Source of the DNA: an uncultured Mycoplasma sp.
Lineage (GTDB): Bacteria > Bacillota_I > Bacilli_A > RF39 > UBA660
NCBI GenBank assembly: GCA_947646115.1
Contig: CANSFH010000005.1
Span: 1-58,866, forward strand
Length of the DNA stretch: 58,866 bases
Direction: 5' to 3'
Of this stretch, positions 26,962-36,233 are shown piece by piece. The first letter of the stretch is position 1, and the number at the start of each line of letters is the position of its first letter. The translations under genes were made by a program, and so were the position numbers. The notes beneath the pieces are model-generated. The model saw only the letters and a program-made list of their open reading frames with translations, was not told where the DNA came from and searched no databases.

Positions 26962-27440
26962 ATGAATTACAAAGATCAAATGAAAAGAATTCGTGATTAT
27001 AATGGTTTAAGTCAAAAAAATGTTGCTGAAATACTTCATATAGCTCGCAGTACCTATAACCAATTTGAACAGCAATATGATATTATCCCTTTAAAACATT
27101 TAAATAATTTTTGTAATCATTTTAAAATATCTGTTGACTATGTATTTAACTTAACTTTAGAAAAAAATATGTTGATGAAATTGAAGAAATAAGTACTAAA
27201 GTATCTAGTAAAAGAATCAAAGAACTTAGAAAAGAAAATAAACTAACTCAAACTGAATTAGCAAAAAAGTTAAATATTGCTACAGGTATGTTATGTGAAT
27301 ACGAAAAAGGTCACTATCTTGTTAGTACTTCTACCTTATACTCTATAAGTAAAAGCTTTAATATATCATGCGATTATTTATTAGGCAAAACAAATAAAGT
27401 AAAATATTTAAAAACTGCAAAAGAATTAATTGGAAGTTAA
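26962..27440 (+). pseudogene. Double XRE helix-turn-helix regulator, interrupted by a frameshift in an A7 tract
   Basis: First HTH (from ATG 26962 with TGGTGG upstream): MNYKDQMKRIRDYNGLSQ and VAEILHIARSTYNQFE. It stops at 27192. In the next frame a second complete HTH follows (RIKELRKENKLTQTELAKKL, ATGMLCEYEKG) and ends at 27440. One extra A in the seven at 27161-27167 would join them as ...LTLEKKYVDEIEEIS.... The sequence GAA AAA AAT is also a possible -1 slippery site. It may therefore be a broken gene, a sequencing error, or programmed slippage giving a one-HTH and a two-HTH form. Likely regulator of the divergent surface-protein gene. The terminator-like AAAGAATTAA/TTAATTCTTTT overlaps its end. 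Confidence 0.65.
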
Positions 27441-27490
27441 TTCTTTTAATTTTAATCTCTTTCTGTTATACTAATTAAGAGGTGTCTTGA

Positions 27491-27976
27491 ATGAAAAATA
27501 AAGTTAAAGATTTAAATATTTTATATAATAAAAATATCAAAGTTGTTGGTGTTACATTTGATAATCATCCTAAAAATATAAAAAAAATAATTGATAATGG
27601 TATTTACTATAAAATGTTTAAAAAATATAAAGGACATAAAGATAAAGAAATCTTAAAAGAAAATAAAAATATTATTGAATTTAATAATGAAGAATTAAGT
27701 GATTGTTTATTAGAAGCTTATAAGTATAATAATGAAGATGCTATTAAAGTTTTAATTAATGATTTTGAAGATGATTATTTAGAAGTTGGTAATATTCCTA
27801 AAGAGGAAGTACCCGAACTTCTTCATTATTTAAAAGAAAAAAATAATCTAATTATAAATGCTTATTTAACAGGCGGTAACTTAAAAATTATTAAAGAAGG
27901 TCCCAAAAAAGATTATGTTGAAACTGAAAAATTAAACATTGGAATTTCTCTAGATATTATCGTAAAAGAGAAATAA
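27491..27976 (+). CDS. Stand-alone HIRAN-domain protein
   Basis: 161 aa. From residue ~17: IKVVGVTFDNHPKNIKKI, then AYKYNNEDAIKVLI (the HIRAN NxxDxxAIxV pattern) and EVGNIPKEEVPELLHYL (the GxIP...A motif). HIRAN domains bind 3' DNA ends or damaged and modified DNA, usually fused to helicases or nucleases. Here nothing else is attached. AGAGGTGT precedes the ATG. It follows the HTH regulator by 50 bases on the same strand. Confidence 0.7.
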   Translation: MKNKVKDLNILYNKNIKVVGVTFDNHPKNIKKIIDNGIYYKMFKKYKGHKDKEILKENKNIIEFNNEELSDCLLEAYKYNNEDAIKVLINDFEDDYLEVGNIPKEEVPELLHYLKEKNNLIINAYLTGGNLKIIKEGPKKDYVETEKLNIGISLDIIVKEK

Positions 27977-28013
27977 TAATGTTTTTTTAATTATTCCTAC
28001 AGAATCTTATTAA

Positions 28014-28047
28014 TCATAAAAAAAGTAAATCTATCATAGACTTACTT
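28014..28047 (-). terminator. Terminator of the anti-sigma gene
   Basis: Minus strand AAGTAAGTCTATGATAGATTTACTT followed by a T-run. One G-U pair in the stem. Confidence 0.7.
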
Positions 28048-28059
28048 AAAATATTTTTA

Positions 28060-28743
28060 TTATTTAATAATTGATTTTAAAAGATTAATAAATTCTTTTT
28101 CACTTACATTATATGTTTCAATATCGATAAATAAATTATTATATTTAAAACTAGCAAATAACAACTCTTCATATTTATAAATCGTCAGCTCTAAATTATT
28201 TATAACAGATGTTTTCCCTTCTTCAAATAAATAATCTCGAACAGGCTTATCTAAATCAAAATAATTAATATCAATATGCTTATTTCCTTTTGTAAATGCT
28301 TTCGTATATTGCCTTAATTTATCATAATTATTTCCATCAGTATTACTTTTAACAAAAAGCATATAATTATTTTCTGTAAAACCATTTGGTATATCTAAAT
28401 TAGCAAATACTTCATAATAAGGAATATTAAAATAATTAGTCACTGGCTCAAATTTTCCATCAATTCTTAAAGCCCCCATATATTCACTTACTTCATTAAT
28501 TTTAATACTATCTTTTATTTTATTACTTTCTTGATTTTTATTCAAAGTTTCTTTTAAAATATTACCATTACCTTTTAAACTTACAAAACCACATATTAAT
28601 AATACACATAAAGGTATAAAAGCTAATTTAAAATATTTTACTTTATTTTCTCCTTTTTCTATTTTATTCATTATATTTTGATAATTTTTTTCTTTATTAA
28701 TCTTTTTCTCATACATTTTTTTAAAATTATTTTTATTTATCAT
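28060..28743 (-). CDS. Putative membrane anti-sigma factor
   Basis: 227 aa. Lysine-rich cytoplasmic N-terminus (~1-35), one membrane segment (FKLAFIPLCVLLICGFVSL, ~38-56) and an extracellular domain of about 170 residues. No conserved anti-sigma motif is recognised, but the start overlaps the end of the ECF sigma gene by 11 bases, and the topology is that of single-pass anti-sigma proteins. Expected to hold the sigma factor at the membrane until an envelope signal arrives. Ribosome site AAGGAG. Confidence 0.6.
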   Translation of the reverse strand: MINKNNFKKMYEKKINKEKNYQNIMNKIEKGENKVKYFKLAFIPLCVLLICGFVSLKGNGNILKETLNKNQESNKIKDSIKINEVSEYMGALRIDGKFEPVTNYFNIPYYEVFANLDIPNGFTENNYMLFVKSNTDGNNYDKLRQYTKAFTKGNKHIDINYFDLDKPVRDYLFEEGKTSVINNLELTIYKYEELLFASFKYNNLFIDIETYNVSEKEFINLLKSIIK

Positions 28744-29275
28744 TTTTGCTCCTTCCCAATAAATTTTGTAACTCTCTTAAAGTACGATACAAATTATTTT
28801 TTATATATGATTCACTTTTATTTAATGAACTTGCTATTTCTTTAATCGTAAAGTCCATACTGTAATATAAATAAAATATTTTTTGAACTACTATTTTTTT
28901 CTTCTTTAAAAAACTCCAAATAATTTCTAAATCATTATCTTCCATAATCATATTTTCAACATTAATATTACTTGGAATATTATCCATAAATTCTTCATCA
29001 TTAATATTTTCATTATTTAAAGATAAAATTTTAAACTTATATCTAAAACGATAATATTTTTTTACTTTATTTTTAGCAATCCCTACTATATAAGCATCAA
29101 TATTTTGAATATTTTCAATATCATTTATTTTCTTATAAACTTCTAAATATATTTCTTGAATAATATCATTTACATCACTTATATTAGAACATTCACATAA
29201 AACACATTTTAAAATATTATTATAAGTTTCATCATATATCTTATTAAATTTTTTAAGGTTTATTTGATTAATCAT
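28733..29275 (-). CDS. ECF-type RNA polymerase sigma factor
   Basis: 180 aa. Region 2 around DVNDIIQEIYLEVYKKI (~34-50) and IDAYIVGIAKNKVKKYYR (~61-78). Region 4 around VVQKIFYLYYSMDFTIKEIASSLNKSESYIKNNLYRTLREL (~128-168) with its helix-turn-helix. Spacing fits the ECF class. The first gene of a two-gene unit with the membrane protein downstream. Ribosome site GAGGTG. Target genes are unknown. Confidence 0.88.
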   Translation of the reverse strand: MINQINLKKFNKIYDETYNNILKCVLCECSNISDVNDIIQEIYLEVYKKINDIENIQNIDAYIVGIAKNKVKKYYRFRYKFKILSLNNENINDEEFMDNIPSNINVENMIMEDNDLEIIWSFLKKKKIVVQKIFYLYYSMDFTIKEIASSLNKSESYIKNNLYRTLRELQNLLGRSKNDK

Positions 29276-29322
29276 TTTTACACCTCACTATTATAGTTCC
29301 ACAAATTAGAGAAAAAGTTTCA

Positions 29323-29368
29323 AAAAATAAAAAAAACAAATTTTAATTTAGCCTATCTTAAAATTTGT
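29323..29368 (-). terminator. Terminator of the zinc-ribbon gene
   Basis: Minus strand ACAAATTTTAA / TTAAAATTTGT, an eleven-base stem followed by eight T. Confidence 0.75.
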
Positions 29369-29374
29369 TGTTTT

Positions 29375-29731
29375 TTATTTCACTAACTTATAAGTGTTTT
29401 CACAATTTTTACAAGTAATTTCCATTTCATAATTAGCTACTTTTTTATCTAATATAGTAATTAAAGGTTCATTATCTTTAGGACAACAAAATCTATTTTT
29501 TATAATAACTAATTCATCATTACTGTTTTTTCCTATCTTACTATCTTCAAAATATAATAATGCCCTTCCATGACTACCACAATTACAAACATAATTAAGT
29601 TCTAACTTATCATAAGTAGAATAACACAAATAACCTACATTTTCATTACATTTATCGCAATACATCCAGCCTCCATAATTTGTTGCTAATCGTGTATTAA
29701 CCAATTCTTTCTTCTTTAATATTCTTGCCAT
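29375..29731 (-). CDS. Small zinc-ribbon protein, unknown function
   Basis: 118 aa. Three cysteine-pair regions: YCDKCNE (~22-28), CNCG (~50-53) and CCPKDNE plus ITCKNCEN (~85-115), suggesting two zinc ribbons. No membrane segment. The ATG at 29731 is preferred over a GTG three codons upstream that sits in the ribosome site. No known family; a nucleic-acid or protein-binding role is the usual expectation. Followed by its own terminator. Confidence 0.6.
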   Translation of the reverse strand: MARILKKKELVNTRLATNYGGWMYCDKCNENVGYLCYSTYDKLELNYVCNCGSHGRALLYFEDSKIGKNSNDELVIIKNRFCCPKDNEPLITILDKKVANYEMEITCKNCENTYKLVK

Positions 29732-29784
29732 ATTTTTCACTATCTTCCATTATCTTCATCAACTATTTTAAATATCCGTAAAGA

Positions 29785-29803
29785 AACTAGTTATGAACTA
29801 GCT
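29785..29803 (-). terminator. Weak terminator at the end of rmuC
   Basis: CTAGTTCATAACTAGTTTCTTT on the minus strand: a six-base stem containing the rmuC stop, with an imperfect T-run. Confidence 0.45.
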
Positions 29804-30872
29804 CTTTTTCTTCATTAGTTAATTTATCTACTTCTACTCTATTAATTGAATCAAATCTTTTAGTTATTTTTTCACTAGTAGTATTAAGTTCTTCTACACT
29901 TTTAGAAACAGTACTAATATTACGAGCTAATTTATCCCATCTTTCTCTATAACGATCAAACTCTAAAGATAATTTATTAAGTTCTGTATGGATTATTTTT
30001 GCATACTTATCACGTTCCATATTTTTAAGAACCATTTCTATAATAGCAAGCATACTCATTAAAGTTGTTGGACTAGTAATCCAAACTTTTTTTTGATATG
30101 CATAATCAATAATATCTCTATGATAAGCATTTACTTCAGCAAAAATAGCTTCAGCTGGTAAAAATAATATTGCCTCATTAGCAGTTTCTCCCGGAATAAT
30201 ATATTTACTACTTATCGCATCTATATGCTTCTTAAAATCACTTTTAAATTGTTTTTCATATAATAATCGTTCTTCTTGTCTCTTATTTTTATCAGTCATT
30301 CTTTCATAATTTTCTAAAGGAAATTTTGAATCAATTGCTATCGTTCCCAGTGGTGTTGGCGCATAAAGTATAGCATCCGCTATAAAACCATTACTTAACT
30401 TATGTTGAATATCATATATTCCTGAATTAACACTTCCAAAAGCATTTTCTAAAATTAAATTAAGATTAACTTCTCCAAATATACCTCTAGTTTTTTTGTC
30501 AGTTAAAATGCTTTGTAAAGACATAATATCTGCACCCAAACCATCAATCTTTTTTTGTGCTTCATCAATTTTAGATAAGCGTTCAAGTACATTTGCAAAT
30601 GTTTTATTAGTTTTCTCTAAACTTTGATCTAATCTTTCCGTAACTTTATTATTAATCTCTGTTAATTTTCTATCTATTTTCTCATCTAATCCATCAAAAT
30701 CTTTACGTAAATCGTTTGTAAAATTCACTTTAAAATCTCCAATTTCTTTTACAACCCCAAGTTCCAACTTACCTAATCTTTCTGTAATTTCTGCTTCTCC
30801 ATTTTTTTTAAATAAATTTACTACTAAAAGTATTATTGCTACTCCTAACATTCCTATAATAACATAATCCAT
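29787..30872 (-). CDS. rmuC: DNA recombination protein RmuC
   Basis: 361 aa. N-terminal membrane anchor (~4-20), coiled coil (~30-115), then the RmuC nuclease-fold domain: RGIFGEVNLNLILENAFG, IADAILY, AIDSKFPLENYER (D-x-K core, ~180-190), FLPAEAIFAEV and VWITSPTTLMSML. Limits recombination between inverted repeats in E. coli; probably an endonuclease of the PD-(D/E)XK type. Follows the VTT-domain gene by 10 bases, so likely one operon. Confidence 0.9.
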   Translation of the reverse strand: MDYVIIGMLGVAIILLVVNLFKKNGEAEITERLGKLELGVVKEIGDFKVNFTNDLRKDFDGLDEKIDRKLTEINNKVTERLDQSLEKTNKTFANVLERLSKIDEAQKKIDGLGADIMSLQSILTDKKTRGIFGEVNLNLILENAFGSVNSGIYDIQHKLSNGFIADAILYAPTPLGTIAIDSKFPLENYERMTDKNKRQEERLLYEKQFKSDFKKHIDAISSKYIIPGETANEAILFLPAEAIFAEVNAYHRDIIDYAYQKKVWITSPTTLMSMLAIIEMVLKNMERDKYAKIIHTELNKLSLEFDRYRERWDKLARNISTVSKSVEELNTTSEKITKRFDSINRVEVDKLTNEEKELVHN

Positions 30873-30882
30873 ATTTTATCAC

Positions 30883-31464
30883 CTATTCTACAATATTAAA
30901 TTTTTTACTAATTATTTTACTAATTATATAAGCTATAACAATTAAAATAACCACTTTTACTAAATACTCTGGATGCTTTAAACTTTCTACTAAACTAACT
31001 CCAACAAAACCCCAGAAGTAAACTAAAAAAGCTTTACCTATCATTAACGCTCCAACAAACTTTTTATAACTCATTTTAGATAAACCACAAGCAATATTGA
31101 CTAAAAAAGCAGGCGTAAATGGCACAGCAATTATTGTTGCTAATTGTTCAAACTTTAAACTAGTAATTTTATTCATTGTCTCTGTACTTATTAACCCTTT
31201 AGCTTTAAGTTTTTTATACCACCAAGTTTGAACCTTACTTCTAAATAAGAAAAATGATATCGAACAACCTATACAAGTAAAAAACCATGAAATAATAAAA
31301 CCTATTATATTCCCAAAAGCTAAAAAATTAAGCGTAATAAAAACAAATAATGGCAAAATTGGCAACATAGATTCAATTGTAATAAAAAAACATCCTACAA
31401 TTGGTCCCCATATTCCCATTCCTTGTAAAGTTGATTCTATAAATGTATCTATCATATCAAACAT
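30883..31464 (-). CDS. VTT-domain (DedA/TVP38-like) membrane protein
   Basis: 193 aa, about five membrane segments. It has the family core WGPIVGCFFITIESMLPILP (re-entrant loop, ~19-38), FFLFRSKVQTWWYKKLKA and AVPFTPAFLVNIACGLSKMSYKKF. Members act as phospholipid or polyprenyl-phosphate scramblases or in membrane homeostasis. Upstream of rmuC in one transcription unit. Which lipid is moved cannot be judged here. Confidence 0.8.
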   Translation of the reverse strand: MFDMIDTFIESTLQGMGIWGPIVGCFFITIESMLPILPLFVFITLNFLAFGNIIGFIISWFFTCIGCSISFFLFRSKVQTWWYKKLKAKGLISTETMNKITSLKFEQLATIIAVPFTPAFLVNIACGLSKMSYKKFVGALMIGKAFLVYFWGFVGVSLVESLKHPEYLVKVVILIVIAYIISKIISKKFNIVE

Positions 31465-31542
31465 ATTTCATCACACTATTATTATAATACATTTTTATTT
31501 AAAATACATTAATTATCGCAAATATAGCAAAAATTGACATCT

Positions 31543-31565
31543 AAAAAAGAGATCTCCTAGACCTC
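31543..31565 (-). terminator. Terminator of the Tad operon
   Basis: GAGGTCT AGG AGATCTC on the minus strand (one G-U pair) followed by six T, just after tadC. Confidence 0.7.
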
Positions 31566-31572
31566 AATAAAT

Positions 31573-32271
31573 TTATTTACTAATATATTCAATAAGTACT
31601 GGTGCTAATATTATAAGAAGCATTATTGGTACAAAAAATAATACACTTATAACACTAACTTTAGTAGGAAGTTTAGCTATCTCTGCTTTTACATCCAACA
31701 TTTGTTTTTCCCTCAAGTAATCAATTTGGTTATACATAGAATCTATAATACTATTCCCAAAAGTATTAGATTGCATCATATTAAGTATTGTATTATTAAT
31801 GGTATCACTGGGAATTCTTTTCTTCATTGATTCCAAACTTTCATTTAAACTTTTACCTAGTTTTACCTCTGCTAACATTTTTTTAAATTCTTCAGAAATT
31901 TCTGAATCTATATTTTGAACAGTCAAAGACAAAGCATGTTTTAAATTTCTTCCCCCTTCAAGTGTTAAAACTAATACTTCAAAAAAGAATAAAGCCTCTT
32001 TATCAAGTTTATGTGATCTTCTTCTTATTTGATAATCAAGTACAATCTTCTCACTCAAATAATAAAATAAAACTGCTAATATTGGTGCCAAAAAATATCC
32101 ATACTTTGAAAAAATTAAAGTACCAATAAAAATTAAAATTGTTAAAAATAATCTACTATTTAATAATACCTCAACATTATAATTATTATAAACACCTAAT
32201 AATTTTATTTTATCATTAATCTTATTTATTGTTTTCTCACGATAAATTTTATAAATTATACTATCTCTCAT
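31573..32271 (-). CDS. tadC: TadC-like pilus inner-membrane platform protein
   Basis: 232 aa, type II secretion F family. Cytosolic helical domain with LEGGRNLKHALSLTVQN (~105-121), KKMLAEVKLGKSLNESLE, SNTFGNSIIDSMYNQ and membrane segments near residues 48-80 and 205-228. Pairs with TadB as assembly platform for Flp-type pili. Overlaps tadB by four bases. Last gene of the block before a terminator. Confidence 0.85.
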   Translation of the reverse strand: MRDSIIYKIYREKTINKINDKIKLLGVYNNYNVEVLLNSRLFLTILIFIGTLIFSKYGYFLAPILAVLFYYLSEKIVLDYQIRRRSHKLDKEALFFFEVLVLTLEGGRNLKHALSLTVQNIDSEISEEFKKMLAEVKLGKSLNESLESMKKRIPSDTINNTILNMMQSNTFGNSIIDSMYNQIDYLREKQMLDVKAEIAKLPTKVSVISVLFFVPIMLLIILAPVLIEYISK

Positions 32272-33263
32272 ATTTTCACCTCTAAAGCTCTTTTAATAAC
32301 TAAAATATAGATAATATATAAAAGTAATATAATAATTAAAACTATAATACCTATTCCAGTTGTAAATAAAGGCTTAAAATACGTTGGATTTAATAAAAAT
32401 ATAACACTTGTAAAAATTAGCGGTAATGCAACTAAAAGTTTAAAAACAAATCTACTAGCCGCTGTAAGACTTCTAAGTTCATTCTTAAGATTCTTTTTAT
32501 CAAATATAGATTTTTCAATTAAAGAAAAAACCTTAATAATATTTCCTCCTGTTTTATTTAAAAGAGTTAATGAAGTCGTTATATATTTAGCATCTTCAAT
32601 TTTTACTCGATCATAAAATCTATTAAAAACTACATCTAAACTAAGACCATAAGTAATATCTAAATATATCTTTTTAAATTCATCTTCAATTGGTCCATCA
32701 AGTTCTCTTTTTACACATTCTATCGCTTGCATTATATTTCTTCCGCTTTGAAAAGCATTATTCATAATTATTATTGCTTTTAATAAATCTTCTTCTACCA
32801 TTTTTCTTTTTTTAGCAAAACTAACATTTAAAAATATATCAGGTATAAAGAAAGTAAATAAAGATATAGTTAATAAAATCATAAAATCTATTTTTAAATT
32901 ATTAAATAGTAAAGAAACTAAACTAAAAATAATTACCATAAATACTAATAAGAACTTCATTGATACATAGTCAAGTCCATCTTTTGTATTTTTTTCTTCA
33001 AAAGAAATATATTTATTATATTTTAGTCCATAATTACTAAAAACTACAGATTTCTTTAATACTTTTGATATCTTTTTTATAATTAACCATACATATCTAC
33101 CAATTTTATCAAAAAAAGATATTTCATAATGATTAACAGTTGAAATCGCAAATTTACCTAACCTTTTTTCAAATCTTACTGCACGATAAAGACGAAGTAA
33201 ATATAATATTACTCCTAAAATAACAATCATTAAAATAAATTGTAATATTGTTACTCCGTCCAT
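32268..33263 (-). CDS. tadB: TadB-like pilus inner-membrane platform protein
   Basis: 331 aa, type II secretion F family. N-terminal membrane segment, two further ones around 105-145, the cytosolic IIMNNAFQSGRNIMQAIECV (~167-186) and GPIEDEFKKIYLDITYGLSLD, and two C-terminal membrane segments (~273-325). The usual TadB-TadC tandem follows the ATPase gene by five bases. Confidence 0.87.
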   Translation of the reverse strand: MDGVTILQFILMIVILGVILYLLRLYRAVRFEKRLGKFAISTVNHYEISFFDKIGRYVWLIIKKISKVLKKSVVFSNYGLKYNKYISFEEKNTKDGLDYVSMKFLLVFMVIIFSLVSLLFNNLKIDFMILLTISLFTFFIPDIFLNVSFAKKRKMVEEDLLKAIIIMNNAFQSGRNIMQAIECVKRELDGPIEDEFKKIYLDITYGLSLDVVFNRFYDRVKIEDAKYITTSLTLLNKTGGNIIKVFSLIEKSIFDKKNLKNELRSLTAASRFVFKLLVALPLIFTSVIFLLNPTYFKPLFTTGIGIIVLIIILLLYIIYILVIKRALEVKI

Positions 33264-33268
33264 TTTTC

Positions 33269-34726
33269 CTACTCTTCTCTATCTGGAATTAAATCTGAAT
33301 ATTTTCCTTTATAATAATAAATTTCTTTATCTTTCTTAACTTCTACTTCTTTTTTTTCTTCATTATTTTTTTGCATCTTTTTCTGTTTAATTTCTTCTAC
33401 TTCCGGAAAAAATATATCATCTATGTCTGTTATCCCTCGAGCTTTTATTTTTTGATATATTCTCGGAACTCCTTCATATAATATAAACTCTCCATTTACA
33501 GCACCAGAATCAGTTAAACCATCTTGCTCAAAAGCAAATATTTCTTTTAATTTAATTTCTCCCCCTGTAAATTTTTCTATTTCTGAAATACTTGTAACTT
33601 TTCTTCTACCGTCACTCATTCTCTCAATATTAACAATTAAATCTATAGCACTGCAAATATATTCTCGTACTGCTTTAATAGGAATATCAAAACCTCCCAT
33701 TAATACCATAGTTTCTAATCTATTTAATGCGTCTTGTGGACTGTTAGCGTGAAGTGTCGTAAGTGAACCATCATGACCTGTATTCATAGCTTGCAACATA
33801 TCAAACGCTTCTTTGCCTCTAACTTCTCCTACAATAATTCTATCAGGACGCATTCTAAGTGAATTAAGTACTAAATCTCTAATTGTCACTTCACCATTTT
33901 GTTCATAATTCATTGTTTTTGTTTCTAAAGAAATAACATGATTTTGATTAAGTCTTAACTCTGCTGCATCCTCTATAGTAATAATTCTTTCAAGCTCTCC
34001 AATAAAGCTACTTAAAACATTTAAAAGAGTTGTTTTTCCCGAACCAGTACCTCCACAAATAATCATATTGCATTTGCCACGTACTGAAGCATCTAAAAAT
34101 CTAGCCATATATGGAGTTAAACTTCCTATTCTTATTAATTCATCAATATTAGACATTGATTCTTTAAACTTTCTTATTGTTATAACTGGCCCTTTAGTAG
34201 ACAAAGGAGGAATTACAGCATTAATTCTAGAACCGTCTAAAAGTCTTGAATCAACCATAGGATTTTTTGCATCAATTGTTCTTCCAAGTGGTTCAATAAG
34301 CCGTTGAATAGTTCTTATAATATGTTCATTATTAATAAAAGAAACACTATCATCTTTCGTTAAAACTCCATCTATTTCTATATAAATTTCATCAGGAGAA
34401 TTAACCATTATTTCCGTAATATTATCATCTTCTAATAATTCAGAAATAGGTCCATACCCATTTATTTCATTATCTATTAAATTAAATAAGTGACTTCTCT
34501 CTAAATTAGATAAATCATACCCCTCTATAGTTTTATCTATTTCATCATTAATCCATTCTGATAAAGACTTCTCTGCAGGCATTTCATTGTCAATTAAATT
34601 TTCAACAATTTCCGTTCTTAATTTATCAAGTAAAGCTTTATCTTTAAAAATTTCATAATCATTTAAAATAACTTGACGTTTCTGCTTTATCTTAATATCA
34701 AAAGCATCTCTTAAACTTTGACCCAT
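33269..34726 (-). CDS. tadA: TadA/CpaF-type pilus assembly ATPase
   Basis: 485 aa. N-terminal helical domain, then ITEIMVNSPDEIYIEIDG (~125-142), Walker A IICGGTGSGKTTLLN (~222-236), Asp box ITIEDAAELRL, Walker B region DRIIVGEVRGKEAFDMLQ and the His box TTLHANSP. Hexameric secretion ATPase of the VirB11-like family that powers Flp pilus extrusion and, in some Tad systems, retraction. A lysine/glutamate-rich C-terminal tail of ~50 residues is added. Start overlaps the tadZ stop (TAATG). Confidence 0.93.
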   Translation of the reverse strand: MGQSLRDAFDIKIKQKRQVILNDYEIFKDKALLDKLRTEIVENLIDNEMPAEKSLSEWINDEIDKTIEGYDLSNLERSHLFNLIDNEINGYGPISELLEDDNITEIMVNSPDEIYIEIDGVLTKDDSVSFINNEHIIRTIQRLIEPLGRTIDAKNPMVDSRLLDGSRINAVIPPLSTKGPVITIRKFKESMSNIDELIRIGSLTPYMARFLDASVRGKCNMIICGGTGSGKTTLLNVLSSFIGELERIITIEDAAELRLNQNHVISLETKTMNYEQNGEVTIRDLVLNSLRMRPDRIIVGEVRGKEAFDMLQAMNTGHDGSLTTLHANSPQDALNRLETMVLMGGFDIPIKAVREYICSAIDLIVNIERMSDGRRKVTSISEIEKFTGGEIKLKEIFAFEQDGLTDSGAVNGEFILYEGVPRIYQKIKARGITDIDDIFFPEVEEIKQKKMQKNNEEKKEVEVKKDKEIYYYKGKYSDLIPDREE

Positions 34727-35484
34727 TATTTCACCTCATTATACATATCAGTAATAATCTGCATTAAAGTAGTGTAATCTTTAGCAAATATAGTCGCAGC
34801 TCTACTATCTAAAGTTATTATTTTACCATTCATTACAAAATTATCTATATTTTTTATATAAAATGAACTTGAAAGAACATAATCAATATTAGCACCAATA
34901 ACATTCTTTATATCATATAAACTAAAATACTTTTTAAAAGGATTAACACTTTCATTTAACATTATCTTAAAATTATCATAATTAACATCACGTAAAATTG
35001 AAACTAAACTACGCATATTTTTTAAATCCATTGGATCATTAGTGACAATAAATAGCATTTGATCAACAAGATCCATAGTAAGAACATTAAAATCATTCAC
35101 CATGTGACTAGTATCAACTAACACAACATCATAATTAAATACTGCTTTATCCAAAATTAATTCTACATATTTAGCTTCTATTTTATTAGCTTGTCTGGGA
35201 TCTTTAGGACAAGAAAGAACATCTATGAATTTATCATAACTTATAATATAATTTTTAAAATCATGAAAACGATTATTATTTAAATCATCCACTAAATTAT
35301 ATATATTCTTTTGTGGCTCTACATTTAAAGCTGTAGCTATTCCTCCATTTCCCAAATCAAAATCAATTATCAGTACTTTCTTATTCAAAACTTCATATAA
35401 TCCAGCTAAATTTAAAGTAGTAATAGTCTTACCAACTCCACCTTTAGCACTTGAAATACCTAAAGACATTCCTTTACTATTCAT
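34726..35484 (-). CDS. tadZ: TadZ/CpaE-like ParA-family ATPase
   Basis: 252 aa. Deviant Walker A SSAKGGVGKTITTLNLAG (~12-29), LIIDFDLGNGG and VVLVDTSH. It is the MinD/ParA-type domain only, without the receiver-like N-terminus of many TadZ proteins. In Tad systems this protein localises the pilus apparatus, often at a pole. Its place directly before tadA supports this job over a chromosome-partition role. Compare the second, degenerate TadZ-like protein at 40459-41457. Confidence 0.83.
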   Translation of the reverse strand: MNSKGMSLGISSAKGGVGKTITTLNLAGLYEVLNKKVLIIDFDLGNGGIATALNVEPQKNIYNLVDDLNNNRFHDFKNYIISYDKFIDVLSCPKDPRQANKIEAKYVELILDKAVFNYDVVLVDTSHMVNDFNVLTMDLVDQMLFIVTNDPMDLKNMRSLVSILRDVNYDNFKIMLNESVNPFKKYFSLYDIKNVIGANIDYVLSSSFYIKNIDNFVMNGKIITLDSRAATIFAKDYTTLMQIITDMYNEVK

Positions 35485-35498
35485 AGTATCACTCTTCT

Positions 35499-35873
35499 TT
35501 ACTCTATAATTATCTTCTCATTCTCTTTATAACCTGTAATATCTTCTACTATTTTATAATTTTTAATCCCAATTATGGAACCAAATATACTATCTATACT
35601 TATTTCATTTTTGACATTTATTCTATTATCATTTATTGCTATTTCTAAATTATCAACATTTACTTCATTTTTTATTAAAATTTGTTTTATTTTTTTATCA
35701 GTATCACTATCTATATTAGAAATATTTTCTCTTATAGCAGTTTTAGTTACTTCTTTTAAATGACTTTTATTAGCAAATATTACCCCAATATCAATTACTA
35801 ACGCAGCGAGACCAAGTATAAGAGGAATCATTATCACAAACAAAATTAAAGTTTGTCCTTTCTTATTAAGCAT
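35499..35873 (-). CDS. TadG/TadE-like pseudopilin
   Basis: 124 aa from ATG 35873 (AAGGAG upstream). The eight-base overlap with the previous gene supports coupling. N-terminus MLNKKGQTLILFVIMIPLIL with a short basic leader and hydrophobic stretch ending DIGVIFANKSHLKE, the typical TadG start. It is much shorter than a full TadG with its von Willebrand domain. Probably a minor pilin or tip component. Confidence 0.72.
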   Translation of the reverse strand: MLNKKGQTLILFVIMIPLILGLAALVIDIGVIFANKSHLKEVTKTAIRENISNIDSDTDKKIKQILIKNEVNVDNLEIAINDNRINVKNEISIDSIFGSIIGIKNYKIVEDITGYKENEKIIIE

Positions 35874-36210
35874 TATTATCAATACTCCTTGAAACTTTTA
35901 GTTGATAAGGATTACTAAAAATAAAATTTAATCCTGGTGTAATAATATCAATTTCTTTAGTTAAATTAAAATTAATATATTCATTATCATTTTCTATTTT
36001 CAGAAAAACATCATCTTCAAAATCCAACTTATCCACAATTTCTTCTTCCTTCTTACCACCTTGATATAAGGAAATAACGTCACTAATTTGTTCTTCTAAT
36101 ATTATTTTTGAGTATAATATTTTACCTATATCTATAACCCCCAGAACAAGCATTATAAATACTGGTAAAATAATTACAAATTCAACAAGTGCTTGTCCCT
36201 TCTTTTTCAT
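35866..36210 (-). CDS. TadE-like pseudopilin
   Basis: 114 aa. MKKKGQALVEFVIILPVFIMLVLGVIDIGK: short leader, G-Q-A-L-V-E-F with the conserved glutamate at +5 after the glycine, and one hydrophobic helix. Classic TadE layout. Sits between Flp and the TadG-like gene. Needs a TadV-type prepilin peptidase, not encoded in this window. Confidence 0.85.
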   Translation of the reverse strand: MKKKGQALVEFVIILPVFIMLVLGVIDIGKILYSKIILEEQISDVISLYQGGKKEEEIVDKLDFEDDVFLKIENDNEYINFNLTKEIDIITPGLNFIFSNPYQLKVSRSIDNNA

Positions 36211-36233
36211 TCTTCTTACCCCTTTAGAGCTAG

